From assembly GCA_001751085.1 (NCBI GenBank), contig MAXP01000061.1, forward strand, positions 257-9,573: a stretch of DNA of 9,317 bases, given 5' to 3'. Positions 1 to 6,709 of this stretch are shown piece by piece (within the stretch, counting starts at the first letter, position 1; every line of letters begins with the position of its first letter). The notes under the pieces were generated by a model. That model worked only from the letters and a program-made list of their open reading frames with translations. It made no database searches and was not told the DNA's origin. A program made the position numbers and the translations under genes. The stretch is from Desulfobacterales bacterium C00003060 (GTDB taxonomy: Bacteria; Desulfobacterota; Desulfobacteria; Desulfobacterales; C00003060).

Positions 1-731
1 TTCCGCTCACCCTCAAAATACAGGACTGTATCGACCATGTGTTCCAGGAGCCTGGGGCCTGCAATAGCACCGTCTTTGGTAACGTGTCCTACCAAGAAGA
101 TTGGAATCCCAGTCCGCTTTGCCAGGTACATGAGGTGCATCGTCGCCTCCCGTACCTGGCTGACGCTTCCAGGTGCAGAGGTCAATTCAGGGGTGAACAC
201 GGTTTGAATGGAATCCACAACCATTACATTTGGAACCATCTCATCGGCCATGGCCCTGATCGATTCGATAGCGACTTCTGATACGACCCAGAGATTGTCT
301 GAAACGGTACTAAGACGATCGCTTCGAAGCTTGATCTGTTCAAGCGATTCCTCACCGGAGATATACAGGGCCTTGTGTTTGCTGTCCGAAAGCTTGTGCA
401 AAACCTGGAGCATCAGTGTGGACTTGCCAATACCCGGATCTCCTCCCACCAGGACAAGGGACCCGGGAACCAGCCCGCCCCCCAGTACCCTATCGAATTC
501 CTGTATACCGGTCGTGATCCGCATCTGCTGATTCATTTCAACTGAGTCGATCGGAACAGGTCTAGATCCCCAGGAAGTGGCTGATCTGCCAGATGAAAGG
601 GTAGGGACCTGCCTTTCTTCTACGAGCCCGCCCCATTCGCCACACTCAGGGCATTTACCCATCCATTTGAGCGATTGATAGCCACAACCCTGACAAACAA
701 AGATCGTTTTGCCTGTCTTGTCACTTTTCAA
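1..731 (-). CDS. radA: DNA repair protein RadA/Sms, N-terminal 243 codons (runs off left edge)
   Basis: RadA is a RecA-like ATPase that promotes branch migration of recombination intermediates in the cytoplasm. Visible in order: a four-cysteine zinc finger (C13, C16, C27, C30, as CQGCG then CPECG); a short linker; the RecA-like core with Walker A GGDPGIGKST at 96-105; the conserved SGEES at 125-129; Walker B-like VMVVDS at about 169-174; and GHVTKDG at 215-221, the RadA form of the GHVTKEG signature. The KNRFG motif and the Lon-protease-like C-terminal domain would lie beyond the left edge. I chose the TTG start at 729-731 because AGGGGA sits about 7 bases upstream; an in-frame stop lies just beyond another TTG at 749, so no longer protein of substance is possible. 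It diverges from the sugar dehydrogenase gene. Identification is firm; only the exact start is open. Confidence 0.95.
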   Translation of the reverse strand, partial: MKSDKTGKTIFVCQGCGYQSLKWMGKCPECGEWGGLVEERQVPTLSSGRSATSWGSRPVPIDSVEMNQQMRITTGIQEFDRVLGGGLVPGSLVLVGGDPGIGKSTLMLQVLHKLSDSKHKALYISGEESLEQIKLRSDRLSTVSDNLWVVSEVAIESIRAMADEMVPNVMVVDSIQTVFTPELTSAPGSVSQVREATMHLMYLAKRTGIPIFLVGHVTKDGAIAGPRLLEHMVDTVLYFEGER

Positions 732-863
732 GACTGATTCCCCTATCAACTATTTTGACGATACCTGACTTCATAAGATAGCATGAACCGCGATGCAAAA
801 AAATGGTATTCTTCACCATCGACCATGCATGCTTTGAAAGCCGCGCTAAGGGGAAGGTTCTGT

Positions 864-892
864 TTGACAATCCGGGCAAAACAACGTAATCA
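864..892 (+). promoter_or_regulatory. candidate sigma70 promoter ahead of the sugar dehydrogenase operon
   Basis: A consensus -35 hexamer TTGACA (864-869) is followed after exactly 17 bases by TAATCA (887-892), which keeps the first two bases of the -10 consensus but is otherwise weak. It faces the gene starting at 986 and would give a leader of roughly 85 bases. The surrounding 254-base gap (732-985) holds no other gene that I can support and no riboswitch that I recognise. The call rests only on hexamers and spacing. Confidence 0.4.
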
Positions 893-985
893 GGGGTGAA
901 TCCTTATTTTCCGTCTCGCCAGATGAAGACGAACACAGGCGGATAGAATGTCCCAAACGCATGGACGCCCCGACGGGAGGTATCA

Positions 986-2326
986 ATGGGAAGGAATGAT
1001 TTAACTACAATTGCTGTCATCGGTATGGGTTATGTGGGTATTCCTGTGGCTGCACTTCTGGCAGACCAAGAAGGGGTGGATGTCACTGGTATCCAGAGGC
1101 GTTCTCAGCGATCGGGATGGAAGATAGACGTTCTAAATGCAGGCAAGTCCCCGTTTGAGGGCGACGAACCAGGGCTGGATGCCTTGATTAGGCGTGTTGT
1201 GCAAAATGGAAGCTTCCGGGTAAGTGACGACTTTTCGATCATCAAGGATATGGACGCTGTGCTGATCGATGTGCAAACCCCCACCGATGGCGCAGATCAC
1301 AAGCCGAGGTATCTTTCCCTCAAAGAGGTTTCAAGGCAAGTGGGGACTCATATGAAAAAAGGGGCCTTGGTGGTGATCGAGTCAACCGTCGCCCCGGGTA
1401 CCACGGAGTTCGTTGTGCAACCCATACTGGAACGGAAATCCGGGTTGAAGGCAGGTCAGGATTTCTACCTGGCTTATTCCTATGAGCGGCTCATGCCCGG
1501 TCGACTTCTTGATTATATTATTAACCTTCCGAGAATCGTGGGAGGTATTAACGAGAAAAGCCGTGATAAGGCCGTTGAGATGTACAAGAAAATAGTCAAA
1601 GCGAGAATTCTGCCTACAGATATACTCACAGCCGAAACCTCCAAGACCATCGAGAATGCCTATCGAGACGTGAACATAGCCTTTGCCAATGAGATCGCAA
1701 TGGTGTGTGAAAGTTTGGGTATCGATGTTTACGAGGTGCGCGATCTGATCAATTCCCGCGCGGAACGGCATATGCACATGCCGGGGATTGGCGTGGGGGG
1801 ACACTGTCTTCCAAAAGACACATGGCTTCTTGATTACGGAGTCAAGAAGTACGGAAAGTTCCCCATCGATCCCGAGTTTGTACGGTTGGCCAGAAAGGTC
1901 AATAACCATATGCCGATCCATGCCACGGAGATGATTAAGGATGCTCTTGCATTCATGAAAATCCCGCTTCGGGATGCCAAGGTCGCTATTTTCGGCGTAG
2001 CCTATCTGGAAGACTCTGACGATGTCCGAAACACCCCTGCTTATGACCTCATCAGGGAACTTGAGGCGTACGGCGCTGAGGTTGTGGCGCATGATCCGTA
2101 CGTGCATACTTTTCCCGAAGCCGAACTAAGCCGCGATTTGGAATATGTGGTGAAAGGGGCTGACTGTATCGTTATCTGTACCAAGCACAAACAGTACTTC
2201 AAGCTGAACCTGAACAGGTTAAGATCCCTGATGCGGACACCTATTATTGTTGATGGGCGAAATGTCTTGGATCGAGCAACGACTGAAAAGGCCGGTTTTC
2301 TCTATAAAGGGATCGGCAAGAGTTAA
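986..2326 (+). CDS. nucleotide-sugar dehydrogenase, UDP-N-acetyl-D-mannosamine dehydrogenase type (WecC-like)
   Basis: This is a member of the UDP-glucose/GDP-mannose dehydrogenase family, which oxidises the C6 hydroxyl of a nucleotide sugar to a uronate in two NAD-dependent steps, supplying precursors for capsule, O-antigen or other surface glycans. Domains in order: NAD-binding Rossmann domain with VIGMGYVGIPVA (11-22); STVAPGTT (133-140); the family's ER-x-x-PG signature as YSYERLMPG (164-172); a central helix with K220 and N224; the catalytic-cysteine motif GVGGHCLPKD with C274 and D278; and the C-terminal UDP-binding domain with DDVRNTPAYDLI (345-356). The 446-residue length is normal. 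GGGAGG at 975-980 lies 5 bases before the ATG. The sequence pattern favours the UDP-ManNAc (WecC) branch over UDP-glucose dehydrogenase, but the substrate is inferred. No glycosyltransferase or epimerase partner is in the window, so its pathway is not shown. Confidence 0.9.
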   Translation: MGRNDLTTIAVIGMGYVGIPVAALLADQEGVDVTGIQRRSQRSGWKIDVLNAGKSPFEGDEPGLDALIRRVVQNGSFRVSDDFSIIKDMDAVLIDVQTPTDGADHKPRYLSLKEVSRQVGTHMKKGALVVIESTVAPGTTEFVVQPILERKSGLKAGQDFYLAYSYERLMPGRLLDYIINLPRIVGGINEKSRDKAVEMYKKIVKARILPTDILTAETSKTIENAYRDVNIAFANEIAMVCESLGIDVYEVRDLINSRAERHMHMPGIGVGGHCLPKDTWLLDYGVKKYGKFPIDPEFVRLARKVNNHMPIHATEMIKDALAFMKIPLRDAKVAIFGVAYLEDSDDVRNTPAYDLIRELEAYGAEVVAHDPYVHTFPEAELSRDLEYVVKGADCIVICTKHKQYFKLNLNRLRSLMRTPIIVDGRNVLDRATTEKAGFLYKGIGKS

Positions 2327-2410
2327 AGCTGCAGGTTGTGTGGCCTAATGGGTCACCATTTGGGGTACCGGGTATGCAGCAATCGCAATAATTAACGGGC
2401 TGTATAATCC

Positions 2411-3769
2411 ATGGACACATTTACCGCCATCCTGAAACGGGTCGAGCAAAAAAGGGACAATTATGCCATCTATGGGTTTGAAAAACTTGAATTGGCTGCG
2501 TTGAACACCTTTTTTGATCTGGCCCAGGAATATGACAGCATAGAAAACCTGTACCTTGTAAGCGTCACCGTGCCACGAGTCTTTCTTGGGCTGCAAAGCA
2601 ATCTGTACCTGATGGACCCTGAGACAGAAGCCATAACATGTGTGGCAAAGAGTCACCCTGACCCCGGTAACATAGAGACTAAAGTGCCACACCATATTAG
2701 AATCACAGAGGCCCCATATCAATACAGCCATGCCTATGTGGTGCCGATCCAAGGCAAGAAAACCCCAGCCAGTCGCATTCTTTTTCATAGTTCACGAGAC
2801 GTTATCGGCATTTTTGAGGTGACTGAGGCCCGTCACCTCACCGAGGCTCAGCTTTTCTTTATCCAAAAGTATGTCAACCGCATAGGATACAATCTGTACA
2901 ACAAATCCCTCGCTGAACAGAACATTCAGCACCTTAAGTTTATCAACAATTTGGTGGCAGATATAGAGCACAATGTAATTGTGCCGAACATCCGATACAA
3001 GTATTACTTCAGGAAGATCAGGAAGTTTCTGAGCACAAACAAGGAGTTTGAGAGTGAGCTTGACAGCATCCTTGATGAGCTTAAGTCACAAAACCGAACC
3101 CTGTACGCCAAGGCCAGTGAAATACTGGGGAGTATGATCGTGGTCAACAGGGGCATGTTCAACGAGCAGGAAAAAATCGAGCAACACTACAAACATACGA
3201 GCCTTTTTTTGGAAAGCTTATTTCGTCCAGGCCACTTCTTGTTTGGCGAATACATCCTGAAGAAGACCCCCTGCTATCTCTGGCAGGACATTGTTCTGCC
3301 TTTACTGGAGAGGTACAGGGATCAGTTTGTCCAAAAAGGTATTATTGTTGACCATATCATCAAGGATCGTGAAGTGTCCGAAGATCTGCAAGTTAAGGTG
3401 GACAAAGGGCTTGTGGCTCAGGTGGTTGACAATCTCTTTTCAAATGCCTTAAAATACTGTGAATCGGTCTTGGATGCTTCGGGGAAGAGGGTCAAGGGGA
3501 TTGACTGCAAGATGTCGCTCATCGAAAGATTTTTTGGAAGTGGACATCATGGTGTGCGCTTCGAGGTTTTTACTTGTGGCCAACCTATTGATCAGGATGA
3601 TTCGGCGCTCGTTTTTGACGAAGGTTTTCGAGTCACACAGGACGAATCAGTGAGAGGGAAGGGTCACGGGCTTCATTTTGTGAAGAATGTGGTTGAAGTC
3701 CATGGAGGGATTGTTGGTCATGAGGCAAACGACATGGGAAATGGGTTTTACTTTGTTATCCCGGCATAG
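2411..3769 (+). CDS. soluble sensor histidine-kinase-like protein (GAF-like N-terminus, HATPase domain)
   Basis: This is probably a cytoplasmic two-component sensor. No membrane segment is visible. The N-terminal ~165 residues resemble a GAF-type sensory domain (inferred from general pattern, not a firm match). A likely H-box follows, IEHNVIVPN with H187, then a helical stretch rich in charged residues (about 195-275) expected for dimerisation. The ATP-binding part shows an N-box VVDNLFSNALKY (338-349), an F-box-like VFDEGF (401-406) and a G2 box GKGHGLHFVKNVVEVHGG (416-433). The G1 box is altered: FEVFTCGQPID (384-394) has Thr where the adenine-contacting Asp normally stands. No response regulator is nearby. 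The ATG has an in-frame TAA two codons upstream, so it is the first possible start, although its ribosome site is weak. The end overlaps the next gene, suggesting coupled translation. The kinase fold is likely; signal and partner are unknown. Confidence 0.75.
   Translation: MDTFTAILKRVEQKRDNYAIYGFEKLELAALNTFFDLAQEYDSIENLYLVSVTVPRVFLGLQSNLYLMDPETEAITCVAKSHPDPGNIETKVPHHIRITEAPYQYSHAYVVPIQGKKTPASRILFHSSRDVIGIFEVTEARHLTEAQLFFIQKYVNRIGYNLYNKSLAEQNIQHLKFINNLVADIEHNVIVPNIRYKYYFRKIRKFLSTNKEFESELDSILDELKSQNRTLYAKASEILGSMIVVNRGMFNEQEKIEQHYKHTSLFLESLFRPGHFLFGEYILKKTPCYLWQDIVLPLLERYRDQFVQKGIIVDHIIKDREVSEDLQVKVDKGLVAQVVDNLFSNALKYCESVLDASGKRVKGIDCKMSLIERFFGSGHHGVRFEVFTCGQPIDQDDSALVFDEGFRVTQDESVRGKGHGLHFVKNVVEVHGGIVGHEANDMGNGFYFVIPA
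3704..3709 (+). promoter_or_regulatory. ribosome binding site that sets the lytic transglycosylase start
   Basis: GGAGGG lies 10 bases before the ATG at 3720, inside the last codons of the upstream kinase gene. The alternative in-frame starts at 3687, 3702 and 3741 have no comparable site at a workable distance. Confidence 0.6.
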
Positions 3770-4667
3770 TCATTGGGAAGCCGCCGTACATTTACTCACA
3801 GTAAGTATATTGGTCTTCGTCTTGCTGCTTGGTTGGACTTTGAACGCCTATGGCGAGCCGTCAACAAGCAGACCTGATTCCTATGCCATCCTTCAAGGGC
3901 GCCTCGTAGGGGATGGATTTGACGAATCGCTTATACGATCGCTCTATTCCAGGCCGGAGGTGACGTTTGACCAACGGGGTCTTACGGCCTATTATTCGCA
4001 TCGTGAAGCCACCTTGAACTACGATCAATTCTCCACCCAATCTTCCATCGACCAGGCGATTGGCTATCTCGGTCAACATCAAAAGGCCTTAAAGCATACT
4101 CAGGACGTCTACGGTGTAGATCAAGAGGTCATCACAGCAATCATACTGGTCGAGTCAAGGCTGGGTACCTATATTGGGAAGCGCCTCGTACTGAATACAC
4201 TTTCGGCCATGGCAGCCCTGGATGACAAGGATACGCGAGATAGTCTCTGGGCTTTTTATGTGAAAGACAAGGTAGGTGGATCAAAAGACAAATTTGACAC
4301 ATGGGCCAGGCGGAAATCGGCCTGGGCATATAGAGAACTCAAGGCGTATCTGAAATATGCAAAGACTCAAGGGCTGGATCCTCTCTCTATGTGTGGCTCT
4401 TATGCCGGCGCGTTAGGGATTGCCCAGTTCATACCTTCGAGCGTGCTGGAGTTTGCTCAGGACGGCAACCAAGATGGCCAGATAAACATTTATCACCATG
4501 AAGATGCTATTGAGAGCATCGCCAATTACCTTAAGCGGCACGGATGGCGGCCGGGGCTGAGCCGCGATGAGAGGTTTCGCGTCTTGCTCCATTATAACCG
4601 GAGCAAGTATTATGCAGAGACAATCCTTAAAGTGGCTGAACGCCTGGGAGAGCTTCAAACAAGATGA
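3720..4667 (+). CDS. mltB: lytic murein transglycosylase, MltB type (GH103 / SLT_2)
   Basis: Enzymes of this family cleave the MurNAc-GlcNAc bond of peptidoglycan without water, leaving 1,6-anhydro ends, and act in the periplasm. With the start at 3720 the product is 315 residues. A signal sequence comes first: a polar N-terminus with arginines and histidines, a hydrophobic core around 24-40, and a likely cut after LNAYG (41-45). No lipobox cysteine is present, so it looks soluble rather than a lipoprotein like E. coli MltB. The catalytic glutamate is E145 in ILVESRLG (142-149). The hallmark MltB segment GSYAGALGIAQFIPSS spans 226-241, and HYNRSKYY (291-298) matches the usual NYN-x-S-x-Y motif. 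It overlaps the kinase gene by 50 bases. A 103-base gap separates it from the next gene. Family is firm; the exact start is judged from the ribosome site, and a longer version from 3687 cannot be excluded. Confidence 0.9.
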   Translation: MRQTTWEMGFTLLSRHSHWEAAVHLLTVSILVFVLLLGWTLNAYGEPSTSRPDSYAILQGRLVGDGFDESLIRSLYSRPEVTFDQRGLTAYYSHREATLNYDQFSTQSSIDQAIGYLGQHQKALKHTQDVYGVDQEVITAIILVESRLGTYIGKRLVLNTLSAMAALDDKDTRDSLWAFYVKDKVGGSKDKFDTWARRKSAWAYRELKAYLKYAKTQGLDPLSMCGSYAGALGIAQFIPSSVLEFAQDGNQDGQINIYHHEDAIESIANYLKRHGWRPGLSRDERFRVLLHYNRSKYYAETILKVAERLGELQTR

Positions 4668-4770
4668 CAGAAATCTATTTCTCCCTTCCTTACCGGGTGC
4701 AAAAGAGGCACAAGCGAATGCGCACCCCTTATGGCGGGAGCCTTCAAATCCAGACCAGCGGGGACTTGAT

Positions 4771-4977
4771 ATGAGTCATACCTTAATCGTTATACTCGTG
4801 CTTCCTACTATCTTCACATTTTGGGCGATCGTGGACCTTGCCTATCGAGATTTTGTTTCCATTAAGAAGAAGGCCCTTTGGGCGTTATTAGTGGTTTTTG
4901 TTCCCTACCTTGGAGGACCCGTATACCTTATTTTTGGGCGCAGACAAGGCAAGAGATATACCGGTAATAATAATTGA
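4771..4977 (+). CDS. small membrane protein with PLDc_N-type domain (68 aa)
   Basis: The 68-residue product has two hydrophobic segments, about residues 4-22 (LIVILVLPTIFTFWAIVDL) and 37-54, and a basic tail. The pattern W-x-x-x-D in the first segment, then KKALWALLVVFVPYLGGPVYLIFGRR (33-58), is typical of the PLDc_N family, which occurs either fused to the N-terminus of cardiolipin-synthase-like enzymes or as small free proteins. Here it stands alone: no HKD phospholipase motif follows. GGGGA at 4760-4764 is 6 bases ahead of the ATG. The frame stays open further upstream, to 4567, but that extension lies mostly inside the transglycosylase gene or in unconserved sequence, so I reject it. The stop is 23 bases before the Pgk start, consistent with one transcript. 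The molecular role of stand-alone PLDc_N proteins is not established. Confidence 0.75.
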   Translation: MSHTLIVILVLPTIFTFWAIVDLAYRDFVSIKKKALWALLVVFVPYLGGPVYLIFGRRQGKRYTGNNN

Positions 4978-5000
4978 CCAGCACGTGGTGACGACAGAAA

Positions 5001-6326
5001 ATGAAAAAAACGATGGATCAAGACCGGCTCCCTGTGATCCAGGATGCAGATTTGGCCGGCAAGGTCGTGCTGGTACGTGTGGATCACAATGTGGTGAAAG
5101 ACGGTATTATCCGCGACCCTTACCGTATCGACCGCACTATAGGCACACTTTATAACATTGTTGAGAGGGGCGGTCGCATCATACTCATGACCCACGTGGG
5201 AAGACCTCTGGATAAGAAGACCGGGGAAATAACCTGCGATTCTTCCACTTCCATAGAACCTTTAGCCACTTATCTTGAACGGAAGCTTCACACAAAGATC
5301 CATGTGCCCGCCTTTCGGATAGAGAAAAAACGTGGCATCCTGGGGATTGATACATCTATCAACCTGGCCATCAAGGATCTCAGGCAACACAGAATCGGCG
5401 CGATCTATTTGACCAATACGCGATGGTTTGAAGGGGAAGAGGCAACAGGGGAACTCAGGGATTCCTTTGTCCGTCAACTAGCAGGCCTTGCAGACGTATT
5501 TGTGAACGACGCCTTCGGTTCGTGGCAGCCCCATGTGTCCAGTTATGACATTGCCGGTTACCTGCCATCGTATGCGGGTTTTCTCATGCAAGAAGAGATT
5601 GACCACCTGGACAAGGTCCTTCACCCTGATCGCCCTTTTGTGGCTGTAGTAGCGGGTGCCAAGTATGACACGAAGATAGGTCCCCTCACTGAACTATACA
5701 AAAAGGTGGATCATCTCGTCCTGGGAGGCATTATCTACAATACATATCTGTGTGCAAAGTACAACATCAGGATTGCCGGGGTTTCGGAAGCTGACATCAA
5801 CGCAGCCAAGAACCTTGTTGCAAGGGACGAAAAGGCTAATAAGATTGTGGAGCTTCCTTTTATTGTGGAGTCGGACACGCTGGGGGAAAAGGTCCAGGGA
5901 GGATACAGAACCCTATCAGTGCAGGACCTTGTCTCCGGCAGATCCTATGGTTACATCCTTGACATCGATCCGAGGTCTTTTTCTGAAAACAAGGTTGCCA
6001 AGGTCATCAGTTCGGCAAAAACCATTTTTGTCAATGCCGTTATGGGATATACACCGCATTTTACTGAGGGCTCTGAGGCCCTTGACCGAACAATCGATAA
6101 GAATCGCACTGCCTGGAAGTTTTACGGAGGAGGTGACACGCTCCAGGAGTTTAAGAGCCTTTGCCCTGGTCTCTATCTTGCGGTATTGGATGACGCCATG
6201 TATTATTTTTTTACAGGTGGAGGATCGGTCCTTAAGGCAATCGAAAAAAGCGATGCATTTGGTATGGCGCCAATACAGGCGCTTATAGAGAACAAGAAGG
6301 CCATTGAAAAGGGATTGACAAGATAG
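5001..6326 (+). CDS. pgk: divergent phosphoglycerate kinase family protein
   Basis: Phosphoglycerate kinase transfers phosphate between 1,3-bisphosphoglycerate and ADP in glycolysis and gluconeogenesis. Nearly every block of the fold is recognisable in this 441-residue protein: RVDHN (26-30, usually RVDFN), R42, HVGRP (65-69, usually HLGRP), TRWFEGE (140-146), NDAFG (169-173), AGFLMQEE (192-199), GAK-x-x-x-K (219-225, both lysines kept), LGGIIYNTYL (241-250), DIDP (321-324, usually DIGP), GGGDT (376-380) and TGGGSVL (405-411). Several substrate positions depart from the family norm. The HRAH segment after NDAFG is replaced by SWQPH, one residue shorter and without its arginine, and the WNGPMGVFE block reads VNAVMGYTP. 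It is somewhat longer than usual (about 390-420). No gap/tpi partners are adjacent; neighbours are envelope genes. The ATG at 5001 is the first possible start (in-frame TGA at 4989) with a weak ribosome site. Family is firm; normal catalytic activity is not assured. Confidence 0.85.
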   Translation: MKKTMDQDRLPVIQDADLAGKVVLVRVDHNVVKDGIIRDPYRIDRTIGTLYNIVERGGRIILMTHVGRPLDKKTGEITCDSSTSIEPLATYLERKLHTKIHVPAFRIEKKRGILGIDTSINLAIKDLRQHRIGAIYLTNTRWFEGEEATGELRDSFVRQLAGLADVFVNDAFGSWQPHVSSYDIAGYLPSYAGFLMQEEIDHLDKVLHPDRPFVAVVAGAKYDTKIGPLTELYKKVDHLVLGGIIYNTYLCAKYNIRIAGVSEADINAAKNLVARDEKANKIVELPFIVESDTLGEKVQGGYRTLSVQDLVSGRSYGYILDIDPRSFSENKVAKVISSAKTIFVNAVMGYTPHFTEGSEALDRTIDKNRTAWKFYGGGDTLQEFKSLCPGLYLAVLDDAMYYFFTGGGSVLKAIEKSDAFGMAPIQALIENKKAIEKGLTR

Positions 6327-6343
6327 GTTTTTTTTTGTAATCT
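6315..6343 (+). promoter_or_regulatory. candidate promoter for tRNA-Glu, -35 box inside the Pgk stop region
   Basis: TTGACA (6315-6320) forms part of the last three sense codons of the Pgk gene. It is followed after 17 bases by TAATCT (6338-6343), which keeps the first two and last bases of the -10 consensus. The spacer contains a run of nine T (6328-6336). Transcription would begin near 6350 and give a 5' leader of about 95 bases before the tRNA. That leader also holds a 7-bp inverted repeat TTCCTTA/TAAGGAA (6404-6410 with 6433-6439). Confidence 0.4.
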
Positions 6344-6446
6344 ACGAAACACGAAACAAGGGTTCTCGAACCGCAAAAGCGAGTGAATATGAAAATGGCA
6401 AACTTCCTTACGGTCGAAGATTCCCTACAGCTTAAGGAACAAAAAT

Positions 6447-6522
6447 GGTCCCATCGTCTAGCGGTCTAGGATACTGGCCTCTCACGCCAGAGACACGGGT
6501 TCGATTCCCGTTGGGACTACCA
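6447..6522 (+). tRNA. tRNA-Glu, anticodon CUC, CCA encoded
   Basis: The 76-base cloverleaf folds by eye. The acceptor stem GGTCCCA (6447-6453) pairs with TGGGACT (6512-6518). The D-arm starts GTCT at 6456. The anticodon stem CTGGC/GCCAG is perfect and surrounds the loop CTCTCAC, with anticodon CTC at 6481-6483, reading GAG. The T-arm is ACGGG-TTCGATT-CCCGT. The discriminator A (6519) is followed by an encoded CCA (6520-6522). Its sequence lines up with proteobacterial tRNA-Glu, including the GTCTAG start of the D-arm. The outermost acceptor pair is G1·U72 rather than the usual G-C. It lies 120 bases after the Pgk stop on the same strand. Glu identity is confident. Confidence 0.95.
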
Positions 6523-6552
6523 GTACCAGTATTTAGTAAAACTATTTCAATC

Positions 6553-6579
6553 CACAGATTTCGCAGATTACACGGATTA
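6553..6579. repeat. three tandem 9-base repeats, consensus CACAGATTA
   Basis: Three consecutive 9-base units (6553-6561, 6562-6570, 6571-6579) each differ from CACAGATTA at one position. They lie between the tRNA and the convergent cytochrome gene, in a 187-base stretch (6523-6709) without any gene that I can support. Related CACAGATTA-type strings occur as dispersed intergenic sequence in various bacteria (recollection, not searched). Confidence 0.6.
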
Positions 6580-6604
6580 AAGATAACACGCTCATATTGA
6601 TTGA

Positions 6605-6629
6605 TACCCCGCCGCTTGCGGGCGGGGTA
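6605..6629. terminator. GC-rich hairpin between convergent genes, possible bidirectional terminator
   Basis: TACCCCGCC (6605-6613) pairs perfectly with GGCGGGGTA (6621-6629) around a 7-base loop; an alternative fold extends to 11 bp with one bulged G. It sits about 80 bases past both the tRNA 3' end and the cytochrome stop, so it could end transcription from either side. Neither flank has a T-run, so it may instead be a dispersed palindromic element. The hairpin is certain from the sequence; terminator function is inferred. Confidence 0.45.
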
Positions 6630-6638
6630 ATTCATCAT

Positions 6639-6683
6639 CTTCTCAGTTGCCGCCTTTTTGAGAAGTTACTCCTGCCTGGCGGC
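6639..6683. repeat. overlapping, mutually exclusive inverted repeats downstream of the cytochrome stop
   Basis: CTTCTCA (6639-6645) pairs with TGAGAAG (6659-6665), and GCCGCC (6649-6654) pairs with GGCGGC (6678-6683), the latter followed by TTTTCTT on the plus strand. The two stems interleave and cannot form together. Read from the minus strand they lie in the 3' trailer of the cytochrome gene, between its stop and the hairpin at 6605-6629. Stems are short and loops long, so function is uncertain. Confidence 0.3.
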
Positions 6684-6709
6684 TTTTCTTCTGTGATATT
6701 CAGTTATAT

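Noticed and set aside
732..985. Riboswitch (cyclic-di-GMP type) ahead of the sugar dehydrogenase
   Set aside because: Some short strings resemble it, but the conserved core and pairing stems could not be found.
1382..2107. Long minus-strand open frame (241 codons) opposite the sugar dehydrogenase
   Set aside because: It lies wholly inside a gene with every catalytic motif of its family, and its translation shows no recognisable domain.
6328..6336. Run of nine T after the Pgk stop as an intrinsic terminator
   Set aside because: No GC-rich stem precedes it; the run sits between plausible -35 and -10 boxes instead.
6390..6470. Possible 26-codon peptide starting at ATG 6390, just before the tRNA
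   Set aside because: It has only a weak ribosome site and reads into the tRNA acceptor and D-arm, so it is almost certainly not translated.
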